From VXOI01 sp965197575 (lineage in GTDB: Bacteria > Chloroflexota > Dehalococcoidia > Lucifugimonadales > UBA3495), in the NCBI GenBank assembly GCA_965197575.1, contig OZ240214.1:1302001-1366000 (forward strand): a stretch of DNA of 64,000 bases. The letters are read 5' to 3'. The position numbers and the translations under genes are program-made. A model generated the notes under the pieces. It was not told the origin of the DNA. It worked only from the letters and a program-made list of their open reading frames with translations, and ran no database searches. Below are positions 35,678 to 43,910 of the stretch, one piece after another. Numbering within the stretch: position 1 is the stretch's first letter; each line of letters opens with the position of its first letter.

Positions 35678-37093
35678 TTACCGCCCGTTACCGGCGTCCG
35701 AAGAGCCTGGTGGATTATGCCGGGATACCGTTACTACCAAGCCTTCGACACCGGTAACCTGCACCGGCTCTCCAACTTCAATAACTCTACCACCTTCACT
35801 TACCGCTGTCCAAGTTTCGTTGGACACGCGCACCACGCCTAGCGGGTCGAGCCTGCCGGTTACGACGCCGGTTGTTCCAATCAACTCCGACGCAGGGTCG
35901 CTGCGGCCCTCGCGCCGGGACTGAACCGCGTTGAAGAGAGTATAGGCCAGCGCCGCCGTTAGCACGGCGCCCGAGCCGCCCACCAGCCACGGATTCACCC
36001 CGATGGGAGGCAGGGTCGGCGAGGCGTCGCCGAACTGGGCGAACAGAAGGAACCCTCCCACGACCAGGCAGACGATGGCCCCAATACCCAGGACCCCGAA
36101 TCCGGAGACCGCCACCTCGAAGCCGGCCAGCGCCACCGCCAACAGAATGAACACCACACCGCCCCAGTTCACCGGCAGGTTGCCGATGGCCAGGAACGCC
36201 AGCAGCAGGCAGATGACTCCAACCACCGCCGGGACGATCAGGCCAGGGTTGAACAGCTCGATCACGATGCCCAGCCCGCCGATGCTCAGAAGCAGGAACG
36301 ACACGTTCGGGTCGGAGATGAACTCCAAGAAGTGCTCCAGCACGTTCTTCTCGACGGCGCGGCTCTCTAGGTTCCGGGTATCCAAGACCACCGGCCCGCG
36401 CGAGGTCTCGGCGGTGCGCCCGTGCAACTGCGCCAGCAGGTCGTCCATGTCCTCGGCAATGAAATCGGCCACGTTGCCGGCCACCGCCTCCTGGGCCGAG
36501 TAGGAAGCAGCCTCCCGCACCGTCGCTTCCAGCATGTCGGCGTTGCGCCCGCGTTCCTGAGCGATGCCGCGAATGAGCGCTGCGGCGTCGTTCTCCACCT
36601 TGCTGGCCAGCGTTTCGTCCAAGTCCTGGCCGGTCCCGGAAACTGGTGTGGCCGCGCCGATGTTGGAGCCTGGGGCCATCACTGCGAAGTTGGCCGCGGC
36701 GGTGATGAACGTGCCGGCGGAACCGGCCCGCGCCCCGCTGGGCGACACGTAGACCGCCACCGGCACCGGCGACTCCAGCAGAAGCTCCACGATCTCCCGC
36801 GTGGAACTCAACAGGCCGCCGGGAGTGTCGAGCTGAATGACCAGCAGCACCGCGCTTTCCTCCACGGCCTGCTCGATGGCCCGGCCGATGTACCGCTCCT
36901 TGACCGGGTTGATTACGCCGTCAACGTTCATCGTCAAGACGTGCCCTGGCGCTGGTTGCGCCAGCAACGGCCCCGCCAACCCGGCCAGCAACAACAGCAC
37001 GGCAGCAAGGGCCGACACGTGCCGTAGTAGTCCCAGGGGCTTCCGCTTGCCACGGCTTCGCGCCGGAGAACGGGCGACATAACCAGTTTTCAT
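35678..37093 (-). CDS. nfeD: NfeD family ClpP-class serine protease membrane protein
   Basis: A 471-residue long NfeD. An N-terminal signal/anchor (residues about 26-46) is followed by the ClpP-like protease domain: LDTPGGLLSSTREIV, nucleophile Ser in SPSGARAGSAGTFI and a Lys in LASKVENDAAALIRGIAQERGRN (Ser-Lys dyad). Several transmembrane helices follow (about residues 265-385), then a C-terminal OB-fold domain (ELIGTTGVVTGRLDPLGVV ... VTGVEGLVV). In archaeal homologues this protease cleaves the partner stomatin. A TATAAT-like -10 lies only about 8 bp before the ATG with no ribosome site, so the mRNA may be nearly leaderless. Confidence 0.92.
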   Translation of the reverse strand: MKTGYVARSPARSRGKRKPLGLLRHVSALAAVLLLLAGLAGPLLAQPAPGHVLTMNVDGVINPVKERYIGRAIEQAVEESAVLLVIQLDTPGGLLSSTREIVELLLESPVPVAVYVSPSGARAGSAGTFITAAANFAVMAPGSNIGAATPVSGTGQDLDETLASKVENDAAALIRGIAQERGRNADMLEATVREAASYSAQEAVAGNVADFIAEDMDDLLAQLHGRTAETSRGPVVLDTRNLESRAVEKNVLEHFLEFISDPNVSFLLLSIGGLGIVIELFNPGLIVPAVVGVICLLLAFLAIGNLPVNWGGVVFILLAVALAGFEVAVSGFGVLGIGAIVCLVVGGFLLFAQFGDASPTLPPIGVNPWLVGGSGAVLTAALAYTLFNAVQSRREGRSDPASELIGTTGVVTGRLDPLGVVRVSNETWTAVSEGGRVIEVGEPVQVTGVEGLVVTVSRHNPPGSSDAGNGR

Positions 37094-37309
37094 ACACTGG
37101 ATTATACTCGCGGCAACCCTATACCAAGAATTAGCCGCTCAAGACAGGGCGTTAAGTCTCCCTTCTGAACGTCGGATTCTCACCGGGCCCCGCTCCGCGA
37201 TGAACGAAAGTGACGCAATGCCGCTTGAATTGAAGCAACGCCAAAGGTATGCTAGCTGCCAGCGGCAACTGACAAAATATAAACTGCCCGGACGCTGAGG
37301 AGGAATAGC

Positions 37310-38461
37310 ATGTCCACCCTTGCTGTGGAGGTCGTCTACCGGGGCATCTTCCAGAAGACCCTGGCGCGGAACATCGTCCGCTCCATCGTTTTCGCAGCCC
37401 GGAAGGACGGCAAGATCGGCACCGCTTTCGGGCGGTACGGCGACTCCCCCGAACGTAACGGCATCCCGGCCAAGCAGTTCGCGGTCGTGGCCGACAACCC
37501 CGAGGAACTGGAAGAGAGCCTCGCGGTCTACGAGGCTTCCAATGTTGACGTGACCATCAACGTCGACGACACCATGTGCAAAGGCGTCGAGTCCTGGGCC
37601 TGGTACGGGCTGCAACCCATCAACCAACTCACGCGGCCCGGCGGCACGTTGATCGTCACTTCCCGCCAACAGGCCGACGCCCTTCTGGAAGACATCCATC
37701 AGAAGGACACCCCCTACAACCTGGCCCTCGTGACCGGCACGGTCAGCTTCTCCGGGCTGTGGGTCTACAAGGACGACCATACTGACGTCCGGGTGTTGGG
37801 CGCGCTCTGCAAAGTCTGCCCGGAGTTGGTCAGCCTGGAGTCCATGCTGGAGACCATCGACGAGCAGATGGGCGGCGGCACCAAGCTGGCCTCGGCCCAG
37901 CGGGCCTATGACCGCACCATGTCCCGCCCGGTGGAGCCCGGCGAGGGCAACGACGACACCCCCTTCAGCTTCGAGCTTCCTGGCTGGAAGACGATGGAGG
38001 AGGGACTGGTCATCCGCTCCCTCCCCGAGGGAGGTGAGTTCGCCGAGGGCGAGGGCGGCTACGTGCCGGGCCGCAGCGAGGTGTTCAAGAAATTCAGCAC
38101 CCGCTCGATGCGCCCGGTGGTCAACTTCGAGACCTGCATCAAGTGTACCCTCTGCTGGCTGCAATGCCCCGACACCTGCTTCGACGTTACTCCCGACGGC
38201 CTGTATGACGCCAACATGGAGGCCTGCTGCGGCTGCGGCGTCTGCGAGGCCGTCTGCCCGGTTCCCGACTGCGTGACGATGGTCAACGAGGCCGAGTTCA
38301 ACGGGAACGACAGCCAATGGGAGTGGTGGCAAAGGGACAAAGACGGCTACAACAAGTGGATGATCAACTTGGTCGAACAGCAGAAGGCGGAGACCCGCAC
38401 CCACGGCTTCCACCACGTCGGCGGCTACACCGAACAGATCCAGGCGGCGGAGGCGGACTAA
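37310..38461 (+). CDS. 2-oxoacid:ferredoxin oxidoreductase, fused gamma-delta subunit
   Basis: A 383-residue fusion. Residues 1 to about 200 are the gamma (PorC/catalytic gamma) domain (VVYRGIFQKTLARNIV ... ALVTGTVSFSGLW). A linker of about 75 residues leads to a delta (PorD) ferredoxin domain with two 4Fe-4S motifs, CIKCTLCWLQCP and CCGCGVCEAVCP. Such enzymes oxidatively decarboxylate pyruvate or other 2-oxoacids to acyl-CoA and reduce ferredoxin. The start ATG 37310 follows GAGGAGGA. The stop overlaps the alpha subunit start (TAATG at 38459-38463). The 2-oxoacid used is not decided by sequence. Confidence 0.9.
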   Translation: MSTLAVEVVYRGIFQKTLARNIVRSIVFAARKDGKIGTAFGRYGDSPERNGIPAKQFAVVADNPEELEESLAVYEASNVDVTINVDDTMCKGVESWAWYGLQPINQLTRPGGTLIVTSRQQADALLEDIHQKDTPYNLALVTGTVSFSGLWVYKDDHTDVRVLGALCKVCPELVSLESMLETIDEQMGGGTKLASAQRAYDRTMSRPVEPGEGNDDTPFSFELPGWKTMEEGLVIRSLPEGGEFAEGEGGYVPGRSEVFKKFSTRSMRPVVNFETCIKCTLCWLQCPDTCFDVTPDGLYDANMEACCGCGVCEAVCPVPDCVTMVNEAEFNGNDSQWEWWQRDKDGYNKWMINLVEQQKAETRTHGFHHVGGYTEQIQAAEAD

Positions 38462-39684
38462 TGACCACCGTGCAACAGGAAATGTTCCAACAGTCCACCG
38501 AGGAGCTGATCAGCGGCTCCGAAGCCATCGCCATCGCCTGCGCCCTGGCCGACGTAGACGTTATCACCGCCTACCCCATCCGTCCCTACGACACCGTGAT
38601 GCAGTATGTGTCGAAGCTGAAGGCCGACGGCGCGTTCGACTGCGACTTCATCGTCGCTGAAAGCGAGCACTCCCAATTCGAGATCGTGAAGCACGCCTCG
38701 GCGGTCGGCGCCCGCACCTTCTGCGGCTCCAGCGGCGTCGGCTGGTTCTACGCCTTCGAAGCCATCACCGTGACCGCCGGCCTGCGTATGCCGGTGGTGG
38801 CGATGGTCGGCAACCGCGCGCTGGACGACCCCGGCGCGTTCGGCGTGGAGCACAACGACGCGATGGCTGTTCGCGACTTGGGTTGGCACCTCTACTGGGT
38901 AGCCACCGCCCAGGAAGCAATGGACACCGCGCTCTTGGCCTACAAGGTGGCCGAGGATCCGCGGGTTCTGCTTCCGTTCGCCGTTAGCTGCGACGGCTCG
39001 TTCCTCACTCACTCCCAGGCCATCGTGCAGGTGCCCACACGCGAGCAGGTGGACCAGTTCCTGCCGAGGTATGACCGGGGCCGGCTGCAACTCCACCCCG
39101 ACAACCCCATCACCATAGCGCCTCAAGTGAACGAGGACTGGCTGATGGAGATCCGACGCCAGACCGACGACGCTATGCGCCGGACGGTAGGCGTGATCGA
39201 GGAGGCCTACGACGAGTTCAAACAGGTCTTCGGCCGCGGCGACCCCAGTCCTTTCATAGATGAGTACATGTGCGACGACGCCGACGTGATCATCGTCGGC
39301 ATGGGCACCCTGGCCATGCCGGTGCGTGTGGCCGTCCGCCGGATGCGCGAGGAAGGGAAGAAGGTCGGCTTCCTGCGGATCAAGTTCTTCCGGCCCTTCG
39401 CTGCGGAAGAGATCCAGAAGGTGTTGGGCAAGGCCAAGGGAGTTGCCGTCATCGACCGCGACTACTCGTACGGCTCCCCCTCCTTCGGCGGCGTGTTGTT
39501 CCACGAGCTTCGTTCCACCCTGTATCCCCTGCAAGAACGCCCGTTGATGCTCAACTTCATTGCTGGGCTTGGCGGCAGGGAGATTATGGTGCGGGACGTA
39601 AACGAAATCGTGTCAACTATCGAAAAGGCCGTCGAGACTGGTAAAATCGAGCAAGAGACTACGTGGATCAACGTGAGGGAGTAA
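38461..39684 (+). CDS. 2-oxoacid:ferredoxin oxidoreductase, alpha subunit
   Basis: A 407-residue PorA-like subunit: GSEAIAIACALADVDVITAYPIRPYDTVM at the N-terminus, AESEHSQFEIVKHASAVGARTFCGSSGVG, then the C-terminal VGMGTLAMPVRVAVRRMREEGKKVGFLRIKFFRPF domain. It contributes the substrate-side half of the active site together with the beta subunit. ATG 38461 shares one base with the previous stop; beta starts 5 bp downstream. The genes form the order gamma-delta, alpha, beta. Confidence 0.92.
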   Translation: MTTVQQEMFQQSTEELISGSEAIAIACALADVDVITAYPIRPYDTVMQYVSKLKADGAFDCDFIVAESEHSQFEIVKHASAVGARTFCGSSGVGWFYAFEAITVTAGLRMPVVAMVGNRALDDPGAFGVEHNDAMAVRDLGWHLYWVATAQEAMDTALLAYKVAEDPRVLLPFAVSCDGSFLTHSQAIVQVPTREQVDQFLPRYDRGRLQLHPDNPITIAPQVNEDWLMEIRRQTDDAMRRTVGVIEEAYDEFKQVFGRGDPSPFIDEYMCDDADVIIVGMGTLAMPVRVAVRRMREEGKKVGFLRIKFFRPFAAEEIQKVLGKAKGVAVIDRDYSYGSPSFGGVLFHELRSTLYPLQERPLMLNFIAGLGGREIMVRDVNEIVSTIEKAVETGKIEQETTWINVRE

Positions 39685-39689
39685 GCGCC

Positions 39690-40679
39690 ATGACGACCGT
39701 TCAAGACTTACCCCGAGTCAGGGGCGTAAAGAACATCCCGGTGGAGGAGTTTTATTCCTCCGGCCACCGGACCTGCCAAGGCTGCGAATCGGCCCTCGTG
39801 ATGCGGCTGATGATCAAGGCCGCCGGTCCCCGCACCATCGTTCTGGGGAGCACCGGCTGTATGTACGTAGCCAACACCACCTACTACAGCACTCCCTGGG
39901 TGGTGCCGTGGATGCACACCCAGTTGGGTTCCTCCGGCTCCGCCGCCACCGGCACCGCCGCCGGGCTGGCTTCGATGATGCGGAAGGGGAAGATGCACCG
40001 GGAGCCCATCAACGTCATTGCCTTCTGCGGCGACGGCGGCGGGGTGGACATGGGGCTGTCCGCCATCTCGGCGGCGTTGCAGCACGACGAGTACAACCTG
40101 CTCATTTTGTGCTACGACAACGAGTCCTACGCCAACACCGACATCCAGGTATCGGGAAGCTCCCCCTGGGGCGCCAACAGCACCTTCAGCCCTCCGGGCA
40201 AGGTCCACCGGATCATGAACACCCGCTGGAAGAAGAACATGGCGCCGATGCTGGCCACAGGGCATCCCGACGTCCGCTACATCGCCACCGCCTGCGGGTC
40301 TTACGGGCTCGATTTCAACAACAAGATCCGCCGGGCCCTGACCATCGGCGGGCCGACCTTCATCCACAGCATCGATCCATGCCCCAAGGGCTGGGACTAC
40401 GACCCCAAGTACTCCCACGAGCTCGGGATGCTGGCCATCGAGACCGGCCTGTGGGTGCAGTACGAGATCATCGACGGCGAACTGACGCTGAACGGCCCCA
40501 GCCGCTCCATCGCCAAGGGCATCCGCAAGAGGAAGCCCATTCAGGACTACCTCTCGCGCCAAGGCCGCTTCGCCCACTTCACGCCCGAAGACATCCAGCA
40601 CTTCCAGGACCGGGTGGACGCAAGCTGGGAGAAATGGTGGATGCCCGGCGTAGTGCCGTTCACGATGAGCGACGAATAA
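39690..40679 (+). CDS. 2-oxoacid:ferredoxin oxidoreductase, beta subunit (TPP-binding)
   Basis: A 329-residue PorB-like subunit. Cluster and cofactor features are HRTCQGCESALVMRL (CxxC), GSTGCMYV, and the TPP-Mg motif FCGDGGGVDMGLSAI ... CYDNESYANTDIQ. The C-terminal region PFIHSIDPCPKGWDYDP-like segment (reads PTFIHSIDPCPKGWDY) is typical of pyruvate-type enzymes. The start ATG 39690 follows GAGGGAGTAA. A strong terminator follows at 40715. Confidence 0.92.
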   Translation: MTTVQDLPRVRGVKNIPVEEFYSSGHRTCQGCESALVMRLMIKAAGPRTIVLGSTGCMYVANTTYYSTPWVVPWMHTQLGSSGSAATGTAAGLASMMRKGKMHREPINVIAFCGDGGGVDMGLSAISAALQHDEYNLLILCYDNESYANTDIQVSGSSPWGANSTFSPPGKVHRIMNTRWKKNMAPMLATGHPDVRYIATACGSYGLDFNNKIRRALTIGGPTFIHSIDPCPKGWDYDPKYSHELGMLAIETGLWVQYEIIDGELTLNGPSRSIAKGIRKRKPIQDYLSRQGRFAHFTPEDIQHFQDRVDASWEKWWMPGVVPFTMSDE

Positions 40680-40714
40680 CGCGAACTCGTCGCGATCCAA
40701 CCCAGGGAACGACC

Positions 40715-40742
40715 AGGGCGGCCATTTGGCCGCCCTTTCTTG
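40715..40742. terminator. Intrinsic terminator after the oxidoreductase operon
   Basis: A 9-bp stem AGGGCGGCC / GGCCGCCCT (40715-40723, 40728-40736) with an ATTT loop and a short T-rich tail. It lies between convergent genes and probably serves the plus strand; the minus strand reads into it after the dioxygenase beta gene. Confidence 0.8.
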
Positions 40743-40760
40743 TGTCCCCGGTTGCTGCCG

Positions 40761-41270
40761 TTAAAAGAACACGCTCAGGTTCTTGGACAGGATCACGTTG
40801 GAGTCCAAGACTATCGTCCGGCGGGAGATCTTCCAGGCGCCGTCTTCCTTGCGTAACTCGTCCTGGCGGTAGCCGGCGAATATGTTCTCGTCGGTCTCAT
40901 GGTGGGAGCGGTAGACGATGAAGGCGGTCTTGGTCTTCACGAGATCTCCGGAGACGGGGTCTACCACCAGGTTGCCGACGATGTGACGGGTTCGGGAGGG
41001 CGGGTCCTCGGCCCAAGCCATCCCCGTCTCCAGTCGGTCGACCCGCATGGTCAGCCAGGTCTTGTCGTCCTCGAAGATGGCCAGGTCGCCCTCTTCCGAA
41101 ATCTCCCGGTCGAGTTCGTTGCGGTGTACGTTCAGCCGACGGGGCATAAAATAGAAAACGTCGTCGGTGAACAGGTCCAGCCACTCCCGCAATCGCCGTT
41201 CGTCCAACATCCAGGCCTCCCGGATGTAGAACTGCATCAGATCGTGCCACAGTTCTTGCGGGCTGTTCAT
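40761..41270 (-). CDS. Aromatic-ring-hydroxylating dioxygenase, beta (small) subunit
   Basis: A 169-residue SnoaL/NTF2-like small subunit: EAWMLDERRLREWLDLFTDDVFYFMPRR near residue 20, IFEDDKTWLTMRVDRLETG, RTRHIVGNL and the terminal WKISRRTIVLDSNVI. These subunits stabilise the alpha3beta3 hexamer of Rieske dioxygenases. It starts 3 bp from the end of the alpha-tail frame and is the downstream member of the operon. Confidence 0.88.
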   Translation of the reverse strand: MNSPQELWHDLMQFYIREAWMLDERRLREWLDLFTDDVFYFMPRRLNVHRNELDREISEEGDLAIFEDDKTWLTMRVDRLETGMAWAEDPPSRTRHIVGNLVVDPVSGDLVKTKTAFIVYRSHHETDENIFAGYRQDELRKEDGAWKISRRTIVLDSNVILSKNLSVFF

Positions 41271-41272
41271 GA

Positions 41273-41521
41273 CTATCCGTGCAGAGTCGCGGTTCCCTCG
41301 TACTCGACGGTCGACGATTCCAGCGGGATGTCGGCCCAGCTATCGGCGTTCATAAACTGCTGCCAGCGGTGGTAGAAGTGTCGCTGGTTGCTCTCCGAGG
41401 TGTACCGCTCGGAGACTTGGCCGGGCAAGTCGGGACTGGGCCCGGAACGCCCCACGCCCATCGAGAGGTCCTGGGTGTACTTCCGGCCCATAGGACTCAA
41501 CGCGGAACGGGTTACGCCGCG
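41273..41521 (-). pseudogene. C-terminal tail of the dioxygenase alpha subunit beyond an in-frame TGA
   Basis: After the TGA at 41522-41524 the same frame continues for 82 codons to a TAG at 41273-41275. It encodes RGVTRSALSPMGRKYTQDL, a Gly/Pro/Arg stretch and QVSERYTSESNQRHFYHRW, the normal C-terminal region of ring-hydroxylating dioxygenase alpha subunits. In relatives the residue at the stop is Trp (DNW or ENW). ATG 41500 could restart translation, but no ribosome site is evident. A nonsense change TGG to TGA is the simplest reading. Confidence 0.75.
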
Positions 41522-42616
41522 TCAGTTGTCCATGTCGTCCTGCTCGAAGATGCCGGTAACTCCGTTGAAGTTGCCGCTGCCCCGGCGCAGGGCGGTCTTG
41601 AGCTCCTTTGGCATGTTCTTTTCCAGCACCACGAAGTGCCAGAACTCGGTTTCCAGAGGCCCCCGAGGGTGGGCCAGACGGAAGCCCAACACGCCGTTGG
41701 GGAACAAGCTGTGGTTGCCGAGATGCAGCTTGCGGGCGCGCAGCGCTCCCAACCGCCGCTCCGCTTCTGCCAGCGTGCTCCGGTAGTAGTCCTCGAACAA
41801 CTCCCGGTTCTCCGCGGTGACGCCGTGGGCCTGGCGGGCCTGGTCGGGCCGCTCCAAGAACCTCATCGTAAGCGAGTGCCCGTTGACGAACATGTGCTTG
41901 TTGGGCGACTGGAACTGCTGCTCGTGGGTCGTCCGTGGCACTCCCAGGTGACGCCCGGCGACGATGATGCTCGACAGGTGGGTGGTGGGCACGTGGTAGT
42001 TGTCGGAGCAGTTGTCCACCGCCGCCTTCCAGTTCAGCGGCTCGATCCACTTAATGGGCCCAACGGCCTCAGTGCCGTTGTCCAACCGGTTGAACAGCAC
42101 GTCGAGACACCAGCGGGCGTCGCCCAAGTATTCCTCCAGAGACGGCCCGTGATGGTCCCAGGTGGCGAACACGATCCCCGCGTAGGTGTCGGTGCGCGCC
42201 TCCACCAGCCCCAAGTTCTCCCGGTCGAGAGCGCCGTAGTAGGCTTCTTCCTCGCCGGGCAGGTACTCCAGACGCCCGTCGTTGGAAAAGGTCCAGCCGT
42301 GGTAGGCGCAGGCGAAATTCCGGGCGTTGCCCAAATCGGTGCGCACGATGCGGTTGCCCCGGTGGCGGCACATGTTCAGAAAGGCGTGCAGCTCCCCTTC
42401 GCCGTCGCGGGTCAGAATCACCGGGTCTTCCCCCATGTAGGTATGAAAGAAGTCGTTGGGCTTCGGCACCAGCGACTCGTGCCCGATCATCAGCCAAGCC
42501 CGTCCGAAGACCTTCTCCTGCTCCTCGGCGTATATGTCCGGGTCGACGAAGATGCCCCGGTCCAGTTGGCTGGTATCCATGTTGATGATCTGGTGCTCCC
42601 TGTTCGCAACGGCCAT
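41522..42616 (-). CDS. Rieske aromatic-ring-hydroxylating dioxygenase, alpha subunit (cut short by in-frame TGA)
   Basis: 364 residues are read before the TGA; with the in-frame continuation the full product would have 447 residues, the normal family length. The Rieske centre is C83-x-H85 ... C103-x-x-H106 (CRHRG ... CAYHGW). The mononuclear iron site is DNCSDNYHVPTTH, with the third ligand Asp in FEQDD, only a few residues before the stop. The truncated protein therefore keeps all metal ligands but loses its C-terminal helix region. The first gene of the alpha-beta operon, it starts at ATG 42616 after GCAGGA. The aromatic substrate is unknown; a hydrolase and monooxygenase nearby suggest a degradative role. 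Confidence 0.88.
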   Translation of the reverse strand: MAVANREHQIINMDTSQLDRGIFVDPDIYAEEQEKVFGRAWLMIGHESLVPKPNDFFHTYMGEDPVILTRDGEGELHAFLNMCRHRGNRIVRTDLGNARNFACAYHGWTFSNDGRLEYLPGEEEAYYGALDRENLGLVEARTDTYAGIVFATWDHHGPSLEEYLGDARWCLDVLFNRLDNGTEAVGPIKWIEPLNWKAAVDNCSDNYHVPTTHLSSIIVAGRHLGVPRTTHEQQFQSPNKHMFVNGHSLTMRFLERPDQARQAHGVTAENRELFEDYYRSTLAEAERRLGALRARKLHLGNHSLFPNGVLGFRLAHPRGPLETEFWHFVVLEKNMPKELKTALRRGSGNFNGVTGIFEQDDMDN

Positions 42617-42747
42617 CGCAACGTCCTGCCCGAATCAATTCATCTGCATCGACAGGGGTATAGTATGCAATCAGCCTGTCCATCCTGTCCAATGTTGTAG
42701 TAAAGTTGCGGTCAAAAGGACCCTACTGCGCAAACGAGGGAGGCCGC

Positions 42748-43833
42748 ATGAAGTTCGGAATTTTTACCATCGTTCCTTGGCACGAGGACTTTTCCCAACA
42801 GCAAGCGTTGAACGACGCTTTGGAGCAAATCGAGTACGCCGACCAACTTGGGATAGAAGAAGCCTGGCTGGGAGAGCACCGCTTCTCGCGCCACGGCCTG
42901 CTGTCGGGGATCTGGTCGTTCCTGGGAGCCGTAGCCGGGCGCACCAAAAACATTCGCATTGGAACGGCGGTCATCGTCCTGCCTTTACATAACCCGGTCT
43001 TGGTTGCCGAAGAAGTGGCCATGCTGGACGTAATCAGCGGCGGCCGCTTCAACTTCGGTATCGGAGCGGGCTACCAGCGCCAGGAGTTCGAGGGCGTAGG
43101 CGTGGATATCGACACCAGCCGCGAGCGGTTTCAAGAGGCTGTCGACGTCATGATCAAGGCCTGGACCGAAGAGCGGCTCACCTACCACGGCAAGTTTACT
43201 AACGTCGACGACGTCTGGGTGCTGCCCAAGCCGGTACAGCAGCCCTATCCGCCCCTGTTCCAGGCCGTGAGCACCAGCCCGGCCAGCATCGATTTCGCCG
43301 CCAGCCGTCAGATTCAGGTCATCGCCGGCGGCCCCACCGACATCCTCGGCCAAGCACCCCAAGTCATCCAGTTGTGGCGGGATAAGATGGACGAGTACGG
43401 CCATCCCCATGCCCACCTCGACCCGCCAATGTCCAAGTCCATCTACGTTGCTCCGACCATGGAAGAAGCCGAGCGGGATCCAATCGGCCTTGAGGACTTC
43501 TCGTCCCGGATTCTGCGCTCGATAGGGAGCAACGGCGCGCCCATCGGGATGCCGGTGGACAAGGACGGCAATGTCGCCAAGGGGTATGAGCATTGGGCCA
43601 ACCGCCAGCAGGACCGCGACCGCCGCGACGACGTTGGCCACGCCGGGCTGCCGCCGCTACGGGGCACCCCCGAAGTGGTCGTGGAGCGGCTGAAGCAGAC
43701 CCAGGAAGCGGGAATCAATCACGTGTTCGGCAACTTCGGTTTCGCCGGCCTGCCCCACGAAAAGGTAATGCGCTCCATTGAGTTGTTCGCCACCGAGGTC
43801 ATGCCCCACTTCCAGGAAGCGCCCGTCGCTTAG
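42748..43833 (+). CDS. Luciferase-like (LLM class) flavin-dependent monooxygenase
   Basis: A 361-residue bacterial luciferase-fold enzyme. ATG 42748 follows GAGGGAGG. The TIM-barrel features are MKFGIFTIVPWHEDF, LGIEEAWLGEHRF, IRIGTAVIVLPLHNPVLVAEEVAMLDVISGGRFNFGIGAGY and RERFQEAVDVMIKAW. F420 or FMNH2 is the usual cofactor. It diverges from the dioxygenase operon with a 131-bp gap and is followed by a C-C hydrolase-like gene, suggesting one catabolic cluster. A second LLM protein lies at 48550-49599. Confidence 0.9.
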   Translation: MKFGIFTIVPWHEDFSQQQALNDALEQIEYADQLGIEEAWLGEHRFSRHGLLSGIWSFLGAVAGRTKNIRIGTAVIVLPLHNPVLVAEEVAMLDVISGGRFNFGIGAGYQRQEFEGVGVDIDTSRERFQEAVDVMIKAWTEERLTYHGKFTNVDDVWVLPKPVQQPYPPLFQAVSTSPASIDFAASRQIQVIAGGPTDILGQAPQVIQLWRDKMDEYGHPHAHLDPPMSKSIYVAPTMEEAERDPIGLEDFSSRILRSIGSNGAPIGMPVDKDGNVAKGYEHWANRQQDRDRRDDVGHAGLPPLRGTPEVVVERLKQTQEAGINHVFGNFGFAGLPHEKVMRSIELFATEVMPHFQEAPVA

Positions 43834-43856
43834 CAGGACATCGGAAGAGGCAATCA

Positions 43857-43892
43857 AGTCCCCTCTCCCTGTGGGAGAGGGTTAGGGTGAGG
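43857..43892. repeat. Dispersed element, CCCTCTCC...GGGAGAGGGTTAGGG family, copy 2
   Basis: AAGTCCCCTCTCCCTGTGGG continuing with AGAGGGTTAGGGTGAGGG, nearly identical to the copy in the hisG 3' end. It can form a CCCTCTCCC / GGGAGAGGG hairpin. It lies between the monooxygenase and hydrolase genes. Confidence 0.8.
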
Positions 43893-43910
43893 GCCGCGAG
43901 AGGACCAAAT

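Noticed and set aside
41340..42050. Alternate minus-strand frame overlapping the dioxygenase alpha gene, considered as evidence for a frameshift
   Set aside because: The true continuation after the stop is in the same frame as the alpha gene, so the lesion is a nonsense codon and not a frameshift.
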